In this document: piece after piece, positions 1-7,509 of the stretch
Layout of the letters: the number at the start of each line of letters is the position of its first letter
Numbering within the stretch: position 1 is the stretch's first letter
Assembly (NCBI GenBank): GCA_030065755.1
Contig: JASJDA010000026.1
Span: 1-36,453, forward strand
Direction: 5' to 3'
DNA from: Prochloraceae cyanobacterium
Lineage (GTDB): Bacteria > Cyanobacteriota > Cyanobacteriia > Cyanobacteriales > JASJDA01
Length of the DNA stretch: 36,453 nt
Notes under the pieces: model-generated
The model's input: only the letters and a program-made list of their open reading frames with translations
Told to the model about the DNA's origin: nothing
Database searches by the model: none
Made by a program: the position numbers and the translations under genes

Positions 1-7
1 AAACCGT

Positions 8-262
8 TTAGTCAACACTGGGGGGCGAGTATAGCTCCTGCGGAGCCATACTCGCAATTACTATCAGTTTTGCAAGTAAAGTTCGGGAGAACCGTTTTTT
101 CTTCGCATATTTAGCTTCAATTAACCCCTCTAATAAATCGTACAGCTTATTGGTTATTCTGTCTCCTAAAGCAAACTTATGACTCTTGGGCAAGCGATTC
201 AAAATAGGTACGTACCATTTAATCAGATCGTACGCTTTTTGTACGATCGATAATTCTTTCAT
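8..262 (-). CDS. avd: Avd-like DGR accessory protein, C-terminally truncated
   Basis: Avd proteins are small helical-bundle partners of DGR reverse transcriptases. Residues 1-57 match the family pattern: a start like KELSIVQKAYDLIKWY, then RLPKSHKFALGDRI, then a helix ending LLEGLIEAKYAKKK. Family members usually run to about 110-120 residues with two more helices. Here the similarity stops near residue 57, the last ~27 residues are unrelated, and the end overlaps a foldback repeat. I see no continuation of the family in the other two frames. The gene follows the variable protein on the same strand, the usual DGR order. It is probably a 3'-truncated, perhaps inactive, Avd. Family assignment is from recognition of the N-terminal half only. 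Confidence 0.68.
   Translation of the reverse strand: MKELSIVQKAYDLIKWYVPILNRLPKSHKFALGDRITNKLYDLLEGLIEAKYAKKKRFSRTLLAKLIVIASMAPQELYSPPSVD
25..55. repeat. Foldback small dispersed repeat
   Basis: Arms GCGAGTATAGCTCC and GGAGCCATACTCGC pair at 13 of 14 positions around a TGC loop. It sits in the tail of the truncated Avd gene, where the family similarity has ended. Foldback units of this kind recur in the window, for example at 13221-13241. Confidence 0.7.
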
Positions 263-299
263 TCAGTTAATTAAACTTAATGTTTTGCTTGAAAATCGA

Positions 300-315
300 T
301 CCGCCTGACGGCGGA
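300..315. repeat. Hairpin downstream of DGR variable region
   Basis: TCCGCC and GGCGGA form a perfect 6-bp stem around a 4-base loop (TGAC on the plus strand). It lies 36 bases past the stop codon of the variable protein. Known DGR targets often carry a short GC-rich hairpin with a ~4-base loop just downstream of the variable region, where it helps target recognition. Position and loop size fit; the stem is slightly short. Confidence 0.55.
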
Positions 316-351
316 AAAAAGCAAAGGGAAAGAGGGGAAGAGAGTAAAGGG

Positions 352-490
352 TTATTGTGTCCTGCCGCCAACACAGACAACCCGAAAACCGACATCGTCG
401 CTGATGAAGACGCGCCCCGCGATAAGGTCGTAGACGCGGTACGCAGAACGGCAGAAAGAAGGATAGACACCCCAGGAACCGCCGCGCAGT
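352..490 (-). other. Probable DGR variable region (VR)
   Basis: This covers codons ~590-634 of the caspase-FGE protein, from RGGSW to the stop codon. Varied positions are NNC-type codons surrounded by invariant family residues (W595, C602, R603, G623, F624, R625). The 3' part (GTTGTCTGTGTTGGCGGCAG, then ACACAA and the stop) is GC-rich and would be the initiation-of-mutagenic-homology site. The exact 5' limit cannot be set without the template repeat, which is not in the window. Confidence 0.65.
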
Positions 491-2256
491 ACACCAGTAT
501 CACTTTCCCCTCCTTCTGTCCAAGCACTCCCATCGTTTGGCGCTCCTTCATAGTTGTCGTGCCAAGCATCGGCACACCATTCAAAAACATTTCCGTGCAT
601 ATCGTATAACCCAAAGGCATTGGGGGGAAACTTGCCTACATCAGTTGTTTGTTTTTGGTTCTGACCTTCAGGTTCATCAGCATAAGTTATCGTGCCATCA
701 TAATTGGCTAGCTCGCTGGTAATCGTTTCGCCAAAATGAAAAGGAGTAGTAGTCCCAGCTCGACACGCGTATTCCCACTCTGCTTCGCTGGGTAGTCTGT
801 ATTCTCTCTCTGTTGCTTTCGACAAGCGCTTACAAAACTCAACTGCGTCGTACCAGGAAACTTGCTCTACAGGACGGTTATTACCTTTGAAGTTAGACGG
901 ATCTGACTCTAGGTCCCGATCGACTTTAGGAAGATTAGCAACTGCTCTCCACTGTGCTTGAGTGACTGGAAATTTGCCCATAAAGAAAGCTTTAACAGTA
1001 ACAGAGTGCTGCGGTTTTTCAAGTCTATACCAATCCCAGTCAAATTTTTTAACTAGCCTTTCTATTTCCTCATCTTCCGTTCCCATCAGAAATTTGCCCC
1101 CAGGAATAGCAACCAGATCTAGGGTGACACCATTGCCTAAGTCTTCTTTAAAATATCGGGCTTTACTTTTATCTCGCTTAACTTCTTTACCAGAGGCATT
1201 TACAGTTACTACATCAAAGTCAAACACTGGAAGTGATGGGGTAACTATTCTCTCTTGTTCTGCGGAAGTGGCAATGACAGATTTAGGTTGAGAAGGTGTG
1301 GTAGTCTGTAGTGTCTCTGGTGAAGATGGTGCAGTAGGGGAAGCTTTCCATGATGGAAATCTTTGAATGGCTTCGATCGCATCTTGATCTGTGCCCCTGG
1401 CTGCTATATTGACCCTAATCCATAGCTGTTTGGCTAATTCCCAATTTTGACGCACTTCTGCTCTATAAGCATCATTTTTCAATTCTTGAATATCCGCTAA
1501 CGTCGCCTGTTCTGGCAATAAAATCAGATGTATTTTACTGGCTGGTTCGGGGATTATATAAGGAGTTTGTCGAGGTTTTTTATATTGAAGATTAATTTCA
1601 GAGACTCGATAGCGGAGACGTCGATCGAGCCGCTCCACAGTGGCACAATTTCCCTCTCCCTGAATCCGTAGCGCTTCTAGGAGGGCATAAGTAAAAGAAC
1701 CTTGTTTTAAATCTTTAATCTCATAAGATTTTTCCGAAGGGCTACACGAAGCAATAGTGATTACCCCTTTCTGTTTTTCTTCCCCCACACCTAAACCTTG
1801 TCTTGCGCCTTCATTGCGACAGGCATCAAATATCAATATCACATTATCTGCACCGCATCGCCGCAAACGCTGGTTCACATAGCTCAGAGAAATAGCTGTA
1901 TCTTCTACTCCTTCTGGATCGGGGTCGGAATCACGAAGCATCAAATAATCTTTCTCTTTATGACGCAAACCGTGACCGCTGAAAAAAAACCAAAAATTAT
2001 CCCCAGCTCCCATAAACTTGTCTTTAAAGCGTCTCCTCAGAAAATTCCTCAATATTCCATAGGTCGGTTTGGAATCGAATGACTTTTCTGCAACCACGAG
2101 CGGGGGGGAATTATCTGAAAATAAGTAAACTTCCTCGAAGGACACTTCTTCTAAAAAATAATCCCGCATACACTCAGCATCTCGCTGCGCGTACTCTAAA
2201 TCTTGTAAGTAGTAATAGCGATCGATTCCAATGCAGATCGCCCAATTCTTCGCCAT
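352..2256 (-). CDS. Caspase-like peptidase fused to FGE/C-type-lectin domain; DGR variable protein
   Basis: Residues 1-245 form a peptidase C14 (caspase-like) domain: IGIDRY at 9-14, catalytic His95 in FFSGHG and Cys146 in IFDACRN. A helical stretch (255-300) and a Ser/Thr/Pro linker (305-345) lead to a formylglycine-generating-enzyme-type domain (378-632), with IPGGKFLMG, RLPSEAEWEYACRAG and the C-terminal RGGSW...GFRVVC pattern. FGE-type folds of this kind are the usual C-type-lectin scaffold diversified by cyanobacterial DGRs. Many codons between W595 and G623 end in C and differ only at the first two positions (GTC, TTC, TAC, GAC, ATC), as expected when template AAC codons are mutated at adenines. 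The gene starts 5 bases after the small gene upstream. Inferred role: a ligand-sensing C-terminus gating a death protease. Confidence 0.85.
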   Translation of the reverse strand: MAKNWAICIGIDRYYYLQDLEYAQRDAECMRDYFLEEVSFEEVYLFSDNSPPLVVAEKSFDSKPTYGILRNFLRRRFKDKFMGAGDNFWFFFSGHGLRHKEKDYLMLRDSDPDPEGVEDTAISLSYVNQRLRRCGADNVILIFDACRNEGARQGLGVGEEKQKGVITIASCSPSEKSYEIKDLKQGSFTYALLEALRIQGEGNCATVERLDRRLRYRVSEINLQYKKPRQTPYIIPEPASKIHLILLPEQATLADIQELKNDAYRAEVRQNWELAKQLWIRVNIAARGTDQDAIEAIQRFPSWKASPTAPSSPETLQTTTPSQPKSVIATSAEQERIVTPSLPVFDFDVVTVNASGKEVKRDKSKARYFKEDLGNGVTLDLVAIPGGKFLMGTEDEEIERLVKKFDWDWYRLEKPQHSVTVKAFFMGKFPVTQAQWRAVANLPKVDRDLESDPSNFKGNNRPVEQVSWYDAVEFCKRLSKATEREYRLPSEAEWEYACRAGTTTPFHFGETITSELANYDGTITYADEPEGQNQKQTTDVGKFPPNAFGLYDMHGNVFEWCADAWHDNYEGAPNDGSAWTEGGESDTGVLRGGSWGVYPSFCRSAYRVYDLIAGRVFISDDVGFRVVCVGGRTQ

Positions 2257-2261
2257 TTATC

Positions 2262-2606
2262 TTATTGTTTGCGCTTGAATTTGAGTTTGATTCCTCCTTT
2301 AGCTCCAGCTTGACCGCCCGTTCCGAAAAGGCTTACTTGTCCAGACCCATTAATCTCAACTGACAGTTCTAGTTCGTCAAGCTCGATCTTTGATTTGGGT
2401 TTGTCAGTTCGATCGAATGCTTCTTCCACAACTTCCAAGAACTCGCTCATGTTTCGCTTCAAATCTTCTGCTTTGATGTGAGTTCTCTGTTTTCCGTTTT
2501 GGCTTTCTTGTGATGGCTGACTAAAATCAGGTCCAATATCTATTGACCCATCTTTTCCACCTTTGGCTGGGGTATCTTCGGTAATAATCCAGATTCCTTT
2601 TGACAT
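2262..2606 (-). CDS. Small Pepco/trypco-like domain protein
   Basis: A 114-residue protein immediately upstream of the caspase-FGE gene (5-base gap), so very likely co-translated with it. It starts SKGIWIITEDTP and has a middle helix (LKRNMSEFLEVVEEAFDR). It ends with alternating small and hydrophobic residues followed by glycines and basics (VSLFGTGGQAGAKG, then IKLKFKRK). This layout resembles the small domains found beside trypsin-like and caspase-like peptidases in bacterial conflict systems (trypco, Pepco). It has no catalytic motif, signal peptide or membrane segment. The likely role is an adaptor or regulator of the caspase-like protein; the family name is a pattern match, not a verified hit. 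Confidence 0.55.
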   Translation of the reverse strand: MSKGIWIITEDTPAKGGKDGSIDIGPDFSQPSQESQNGKQRTHIKAEDLKRNMSEFLEVVEEAFDRTDKPKSKIELDELELSVEINGSGQVSLFGTGGQAGAKGGIKLKFKRKQ

Positions 2607-2618
2607 TTTTTAGTACCC

Positions 2619-2822
2619 TCAACCTAATTTTTTGTCGGTTCGACTATTCAATCTGCGTATGAACGAGCGAATTACTTGCCGCTTGGTTTCTTGGCGGGAT
2701 TGACAATATGCTTCTAGAGCTTTGTACTCGCTTAATGGCAGCTCTATATTCAGTCTTTTGATTGGTTCAGTTGAGACTTTTCTTGACATTTGTTTTTGGA
2801 GCTTAGAGCGAAATTCGTGCAT
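2619..2822 (-). CDS. Ribbon-helix-helix regulator
   Basis: This 67-residue basic protein has a short beta segment (KRLNIELPLSEY, 23-34) followed by two helices (KALEAYCQSR and KRQVIRSFIRRL), the layout of MetJ/Arc-type RHH DNA-binding proteins. It is the first gene of the minus-strand operon and stops 12 bases before the next start, so it may autoregulate the operon. A second in-frame ATG at 2789 (MSRKVS) would remove 11 residues and leaves the RHH intact. Neither start has a clear ribosome-binding site. An antitoxin-like role is possible, but no toxin is adjacent. Confidence 0.6.
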   Translation of the reverse strand: MHEFRSKLQKQMSRKVSTEPIKRLNIELPLSEYKALEAYCQSRQETKRQVIRSFIRRLNSRTDKKLG

Positions 2823-3290
2823 ATTAATATTATCAAATCATATAGCTAGTTTTAAACAACACGATTATTTATTAAACCTACTCCTGTTGTCTTCATACAT
2901 GGCGATCGAGTTCGGACTCCAAAAACGCGGTTCATTCCTAGCTTCAGCTTTGTTAGGTTGGCTCTATATCTCCTGCTGATTCCAAGAAGAAAATTTGTGA
3001 CAGTCGCTTCTACTCCCGCGCCGCTACGCAGACCCGCCTCGGCGGCTCGTTGTCCTAAATTAGACAACTTTATCATTACTGCAGCTGCAGTTTGTCGATT
3101 GCGATCGGCGGTTCAGTTGGATTCGAGCGCTTTATAGGTGTTTTCTTTTAAAACCGCTATCAATAAATAGGAAATAATCGAAAAAATCAAGAGTTATATG
3201 CAATTAAAATAAACAATATTAGTGAATAAAAATAAGATAGAATATGATAGTTAAAGATAAATATTTATCTCGATATCAAGGTGTTAATAG
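2823..3290. other. Gene-poor stretch with GC-rich dispersed repeat
   Basis: No convincing gene. Around 3010-3050 there is a GC-rich block (CCGCGCCGCTACGCAGACCC) of the kind scattered through cyanobacterial genomes. A minus-strand open frame across it is made mostly of repeat-derived sequence. From about 3150 the DNA is very AT-rich and presumably holds the promoter of the gene at 3291; no clear -10/-35 pair can be asserted. Confidence 0.5.
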
Positions 3291-3770
3291 ATGACGTACG
3301 CTCTTTTAACTAAATCTAAAGAAGAATTAATAGAGTCAATCAAAGAATTAGCGATCGAGCCATTTTGGTTTGATAATGTTTTAACTAAAACTGGTGCTAT
3401 TAATCCAGTATGGGAGAAAAAAATAGAGCAATTAGCTATCCAAGAATGCTACGATAGGGATTCAGATTGGTGGTTTAAATACGAACAATACAAAGATAAA
3501 TTTAAATTTATAGATTTAAAAAGTAGTGAAGAAGAATTAAATGCATTAGAGTATGTTCCTCCAGAAGAGCGTAATGATAATGATATAGAAGGAATTGAAG
3601 AATATGAAAATGATAAGATAGCAGTCTTTTATATAGAAGTTAACCTACAAGAAATTTGGGAAGTTTGGGATATTTATAATAAAAAAGAATCAGAAAAAGA
3701 AGTAAATAGTTGGTACTATCTCTATCTCATAATAGACCAAAATGGAGAAATAGAATTTAAGGATGCTTAG
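3291..3770 (+). CDS. Hypothetical acidic protein
   Basis: A 159-residue protein I do not recognise. It is AT-rich in codon use, acidic and rich in Trp and Tyr (PFWFDNV, DSDWWFKYEQY, EIWEVWDIY). It lacks a signal peptide, membrane segment or catalytic motif. A low-complexity acidic stretch lies at 80-107 (SEEELNALEY, PPEERNDNDI). The C-terminus (YYLYLIIDQNGEIEF) looks like a beta hairpin. The gene stands alone, converging on the MmcB-like gene with a 21-base gap. Composition suggests a different recent origin from its GC-richer neighbours. It could be an immunity or inhibitor-type protein, but nothing in the sequence proves that. Confidence 0.6.
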   Translation: MTYALLTKSKEELIESIKELAIEPFWFDNVLTKTGAINPVWEKKIEQLAIQECYDRDSDWWFKYEQYKDKFKFIDLKSSEEELNALEYVPPEERNDNDIEGIEEYENDKIAVFYIEVNLQEIWEVWDIYNKKESEKEVNSWYYLYLIIDQNGEIEFKDA

Positions 3771-3791
3771 CTTAAATTTGCAATTGAACAA

Positions 3792-4877
3792 CTATTGAAC
3801 TTCATCTTCATCTCCCAATCGATCGCTACCAGACCAGCCCAACGCTCGTTCGTACAAAGTTTCATAAACCCTTGCCACCAACTTACCCTCTAATTTCTGT
3901 GGCGATCGAATGACATAAACTGGATAGCTCAGATCGTCTCCAATCTCTGAATTGAAATCCACTCCTAAGATGCCAGCAGTTGAATTCGTTGTAGCAATAG
4001 TCTCTAGCAGTTCGGAATTATCGTTGGGTATGGCAAAACAAAAGTAGTGGCAAAAGTCGAGATAATCTATCCACTTGTTATCTGCCTCGAAATCTGACAA
4101 GCAGCTTTTAATCTCGATCGCGAATATCTCTTTAGGTCGCTTTACGCTCCACCTGACTACAGCTAAAAAGTCGATTCTGCGCCGTATCCCCCCAACATTT
4201 ACCCTGACTTCAGTATGTTCTTTGAAATTACGAGGCGGGTAATTCATGCCCGCACATTCACAAGTCCAGTTAACTAGATTAATAGAGAGCGATCGAGCTA
4301 TGGTCGTAGCAATTTGCCTCCTTGATAGCGGCTCGGCACTCGCATTGTCAGTATTTTTTGTTTCTACATTCACCGCTTTTACATCTACTGTTTCCCAATT
4401 TCCTAAATGTTTATAACAACCTTCTTGCCCTTTAGACGGTCGCCCCCGCCTTAGTTGTTCTCCTTCTGGTCGGTATTCTTGTTCTATTTGTCGGCACTCT
4501 CTAACCGTCGCCTCTCCCGCCAATACTTTCTCTTTCAACTTCTCAAATACTGGCTGCGGTGCATTCCTCTTGACCTTTTCTAATCTCTCTAGTGCTTCTG
4601 GAGCTGCTTTAATTTCAGTAAGAATCTCTAAATTCTCCGAACCTCTAAGCTGAAGATAGTACCGAGATGCTTTAATGTGCCTCCAGATTAGCGAGGGTTG
4701 GCGAGCGCACTTCTGGGCAATCCGATCGACCCAAGCAGTAAAGGAATTAAACTGCTGCTCGTAAAGTTTCTTATCTTGAACCTCGATCGCAATCCGTGCC
4801 GCTTTTTTCCAATCAGCCTCATTGGGAGACAAAAGTTTCTGAATTCGCTCCTCTGCTTGGTCTAAATTTTCGATCAT
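3792..4877 (-). CDS. Plasmid-type protein with C-terminal MmcB-like PD-(D/E)XK nuclease domain
   Basis: Residues 1-140 are helical and charged and resemble the N-termini of cyanobacterial plasmid proteins that precede a DNA-processing domain. A basic linker (RRGRPSKG, 143-150) follows. Residues 185-290 match the MmcB/DUF1052 nuclease-like family: an N-terminal helix, RRRIDFLAVVRW with Asp236, IFAIEIKS with Glu255 and Lys257, then SDFEADNKWIDYLDFCHYF and FAIP. Asp-Glu-x-Lys is the PD-(D/E)XK core. MmcB proteins act in DNA repair; here the domain is fused and plasmid-like, so a role in replication or maintenance is inferred. The gene is divergent from a helicase gene and shares an intergenic region full of palindromes, probably operators. 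Confidence 0.7.
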   Translation of the reverse strand: MIENLDQAEERIQKLLSPNEADWKKAARIAIEVQDKKLYEQQFNSFTAWVDRIAQKCARQPSLIWRHIKASRYYLQLRGSENLEILTEIKAAPEALERLEKVKRNAPQPVFEKLKEKVLAGEATVRECRQIEQEYRPEGEQLRRGRPSKGQEGCYKHLGNWETVDVKAVNVETKNTDNASAEPLSRRQIATTIARSLSINLVNWTCECAGMNYPPRNFKEHTEVRVNVGGIRRRIDFLAVVRWSVKRPKEIFAIEIKSCLSDFEADNKWIDYLDFCHYFCFAIPNDNSELLETIATTNSTAGILGVDFNSEIGDDLSYPVYVIRSPQKLEGKLVARVYETLYERALGWSGSDRLGDEDEVQ

Positions 4878-4887
4878 TAAATAAAAT

Positions 4888-4944
4888 TAATCTAGTTAAC
4901 TAGACTATTTAAATATAATCTAGATAATTAAGTTAACTAGATTA
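4888..4944. promoter_or_regulatory. Palindromic operator repeats in divergent promoter
   Basis: A perfect 14-bp palindrome TCTAGTTAACTAGA lies at 4891-4904. A second site has TAATCTAG at 4916-4923 facing CTAGATTA at 4937-4944, with GTTAACTAGA inside it. The repeats start 11 bases upstream of the MmcB-like gene and face the helicase gene, so they are likely binding sites for an autoregulator or a plasmid-partition protein. Confidence 0.6.
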
Positions 4945-4985
4945 AATAACGAGGAAACATTCACATATGTATCCTTTTTCTCTAG

Positions 4986-5000
4986 TGTAAATCGTTTACA
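4986..5000. promoter_or_regulatory. Inverted repeat before helicase gene
   Basis: TGTAAA and TTTACA are spaced by TCG, 43 bases before the helicase start. This is the typical size of a dimeric repressor site. It differs in sequence from the TCTAGTTAACTAGA sites beside it, so a second regulator may act here. Confidence 0.45.
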
Positions 5001-5042
5001 GTAAGATAGAGGTTAAAGGGAAGGCAGAAGACAAAAGCGCTA

Positions 5043-7076
5043 ATGAAGCCGAGTAAATATCAACAAGGGGTTTTAGATTGGTTAGAAAATGGCTTGGGTA
5101 ACGCAACTTGTAATGCTGTAGCGGGGTCTGGTAAAACTACCACTTTGAAGCTGGCAGCCCAAAAACTGCTGTCGATGGGATTAAAACTGAGAGACGTTAA
5201 AGTTATCGTCTTCGGCAAGCAAAACAGCATCGATCTAGTCAACAAATTCGGTAAAGAGTGGAAAGAATCGATCCAAACACTGCACAGTGTAGGCTTTAAA
5301 ATTCTGCAACAAGAAATTGGCAGGTTCAAACGAGACGAGCGCATCATCAACAACAAATATCGTCGCATTGCCGAAGATCGAAAGCTGATACCCAGAAAGA
5401 CGAAAACCCGAACTTATAAAGGTTCGCTGACCGAAAGTAAAGCCATCAGCAAACCCGAAGATTTTTTAAGGGCGATCGATCTCGCCAGACTGACTTTATC
5501 GGATTTATCGGCAGATTCAATCGGACAATTAGCTTATCATCATAATCTCGAAGGCATCCACGATTTTTGGCGAGTAAGTAACGCGATCGAGCAGGTCTTG
5601 AGAGAAGGAGAAAAGCAAGCTAGCGAACACCGAATCGATTTTACCGATATGATCTGGCTGCCCGTCAAGTGGGGTTTGAATGAAAGAAGGTGGTTTCGCA
5701 CTTATGAATACGTATTGACTGACGAATGCCAAGATTTAAACGCCGCTCAGCTAGAACTAAGCTTGATGTTGGCTGGCGATCGGGGACGAATTTTAGCAGT
5801 CGGCGATCCGAGACAGGCTATCTATGGCTTCAGCGGTGCGGATAACCGCAGCTATCAAAAGATAGTAAAACGTACCCAAGCAAAAGAATTACCTCTATCT
5901 CTTTGCTATCGCTGTCCTAAAAGCCATATAGATTTAGTCAATCGTATCCATCCTGAAATCCCAATCGAACCCGCACCTAATGCTCAGACAGGTATTTTAG
6001 AATGCATCAAGCAAGGTGATTTGTGGAATAAGGAACATCCAGGTCATTTGGTGGTAGGTGACATGGTTCTATCCCGTAAAACTGCACCATTGGTTAGTTT
6101 GTGCATTAGACTAATCGGTCAAGGGATAGCGGCGACGGTCAAAGGCAAAGATATCGGCAAACAAATCAAATCAGAACTAGAAGCGATCGCTGACATTAAT
6201 GGTTTTCGATATGAAGACTTTAACCTATTCGTAGAACAGTATCGAGAGTTTAAGTTTCAAGCCTACGAGAATTTAGATAATGGGGAACAACTAAAAGAAA
6301 ATCTCAGCGACAAACTTAATGCACTGTCAACGATTTACAGTAGCCAACCCAATGCTACTTGTATCGAACATCTCTGCACCTATATTGACGATCTATTTTC
6401 CGATGATGAATCTCCTATTACTCTCTCTACCTGCCATCGAGCTAAGGGTCTAGAAGGCGATCGTATTTTTATCATCAAGCCCGAAGATCTGCCGATGGTC
6501 TGGGAAAGACAACTGGGATGGCAAAAAGAACAGGAAGACAACTTACTCTACGTCGCCCTTACCCGCAGCAAATCAACACTTTATATCGTTGGTCAGCCTG
6601 ACTGGTTTAAAGATGATAAATCGGAAACATCAGAAACCTCTACGGAAACACTTGGTAACAATACAAGCAACGATTCCGATGAATTGGAAACATCAACGGA
6701 AACATCGGTAGCAGAACTGGAAACATCTACACCTTTATCTACTGCAAACAGCTTACAGTTGTTAAAGTCCACCGAACCTATCGATGTTGCTGGTGTGATG
6801 CTGCTGATTACCAAACTGTTGAGCTACGAGGAAAAATGCGAGTTACTAACCTGGCTCAACGATGAAGTGACTCAGGAGAAATGGGACAGAGTATTTAATT
6901 GCTTGTCAAAAGATACCAACAGAAGCGATCGCGCAATTGCCACTGAATGTAAAGTCTCTTCTCCCTTTGTAGCTAAAGTGCGAGAAAATATGATTGAGAA
7001 CGGCTTCATTCAGCCTGAAACCAAGCGAGTAGACAGGCGAGGCAGAAAACACAAACCCCCAGTCAATTCTAGTTAG
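5043..7076 (+). CDS. UvrD/Rep-like superfamily 1 DNA helicase with C-terminal HTH-like tail
   Basis: An ATP-driven 3'-5' helicase of the UvrD/PcrA type by motif content: Walker A VAGSGKTTT at 26-34, motif II TDECQD at 226-231, motif III GDPRQAIYGF at 254-263, motif IV around LCYRCPKSH, motif V TCHRAKGLEGDRI and motif VI LLYVALTRSKSTLYIVG. At 677 residues it is close to usual length, but the 2B region is short. After residue ~530 comes a Ser/Thr/Glu-rich linker built from repeats of ETST, encoded by GGAAACATC-like units. A tail of ~100 residues follows with a helix-turn-helix-like segment (RAIATECKVSSPFVAKVREN) and a basic end. The added DNA-binding tail suggests recruitment to a specific site, perhaps the plasmid origin. 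It starts at the ATG nearest the operator region. Confidence 0.88.
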   Translation: MKPSKYQQGVLDWLENGLGNATCNAVAGSGKTTTLKLAAQKLLSMGLKLRDVKVIVFGKQNSIDLVNKFGKEWKESIQTLHSVGFKILQQEIGRFKRDERIINNKYRRIAEDRKLIPRKTKTRTYKGSLTESKAISKPEDFLRAIDLARLTLSDLSADSIGQLAYHHNLEGIHDFWRVSNAIEQVLREGEKQASEHRIDFTDMIWLPVKWGLNERRWFRTYEYVLTDECQDLNAAQLELSLMLAGDRGRILAVGDPRQAIYGFSGADNRSYQKIVKRTQAKELPLSLCYRCPKSHIDLVNRIHPEIPIEPAPNAQTGILECIKQGDLWNKEHPGHLVVGDMVLSRKTAPLVSLCIRLIGQGIAATVKGKDIGKQIKSELEAIADINGFRYEDFNLFVEQYREFKFQAYENLDNGEQLKENLSDKLNALSTIYSSQPNATCIEHLCTYIDDLFSDDESPITLSTCHRAKGLEGDRIFIIKPEDLPMVWERQLGWQKEQEDNLLYVALTRSKSTLYIVGQPDWFKDDKSETSETSTETLGNNTSNDSDELETSTETSVAELETSTPLSTANSLQLLKSTEPIDVAGVMLLITKLLSYEEKCELLTWLNDEVTQEKWDRVFNCLSKDTNRSDRAIATECKVSSPFVAKVRENMIENGFIQPETKRVDRRGRKHKPPVNSS

Positions 7077-7171
7077 GATTTGTTCTTCAGCGACAGCGAT
7101 CGCTACTTAATACACCTTCGTGAATTCAGTTTTAAGTAAATAATTAAGTAAAGCATTAAGTACAGTAATAC

Positions 7172-7339
7172 TTAACTCGTCCACTCCGACTCAAGCTTAG
7201 ATAGCAAGTCTTCAAGACCAAAGCGCACCAGGTCGGCTTTAGAGCGATTCAACTTATTGGCTGCTTTAGTCAGTCTGTCGTCTAGAGGCTTTTCCAAGTC
7301 GAGAGTAAACCTAATTTTTCATTTTTCTTGGTCGTCCAT
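7172..7339 (-). pseudogene. Broken ribbon-helix-helix gene
   Basis: On the minus strand, ATG at 7339 opens MDDQEK and is followed at once by a TGA (7319-7321). The same frame then reads KIRFTLDLEKPLDDRLTK and onward to LLSKLESEWTS and a stop. This is a clear RHH protein (beta strand RFTLDLE, helices LTKAANKL and KADLVRFGLEDLL). One base change would restore a 55-codon gene. Without repair the RHH lacks a normal start. Its 5' end overlaps the resolvase relic on the other strand. Confidence 0.6.
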
Positions 7340-7509
7340 CTGACAAGACCGAATCCGATCGACAGTTTCTCGCCAAACCAAAGAATCAAGCTGTTATTGC
7401 TGTATTAAAAAAAGGGTTGTCTCTACGTCAAACTGCATCAGAAGCAGGAGTGTCAGTTAATACTGTTAGAAAGGTAAAAGCGGCAATAGAACAGAACAAT
7501 AAATCTTAA
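7315..7509 (+). pseudogene. C-terminal fragment of a serine resolvase/invertase
   Basis: An open frame between stops encodes GRPSDKTESDRQFLAKPKNQ, then LKKGLSLRQTASEAGVSVNT and VRKVKAAIEQNNKS. The RGRP-like hinge and the SLRQTASEAGVSVNTVRK helix-turn-helix are the DNA-binding end of small serine recombinases. The catalytic N-terminal domain is missing: a stop at 7312 precedes the fragment. It is a relic of a mobile element or plasmid resolution system. Confidence 0.7.

Noticed and set aside
280..609. Plus-strand open frame opposite the variable region (and a similar minus-strand alternative frame at 267-620)
   Set aside because: Shadow frames of the caspase-FGE gene; no start context and no protein-like pattern.
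2880..2960. tRNA-like sequence (GGCGATCGAGTTCGGACTCC region)
   Set aside because: It contains a T-loop-like GTTCGGACTCC string, but no acceptor stem or anticodon arm can be drawn around it.
2852..3076. Minus-strand 74-codon frame
   Set aside because: About a third comes from a GC-rich dispersed repeat, the rest matches no pattern, and there is no ribosome-binding site.
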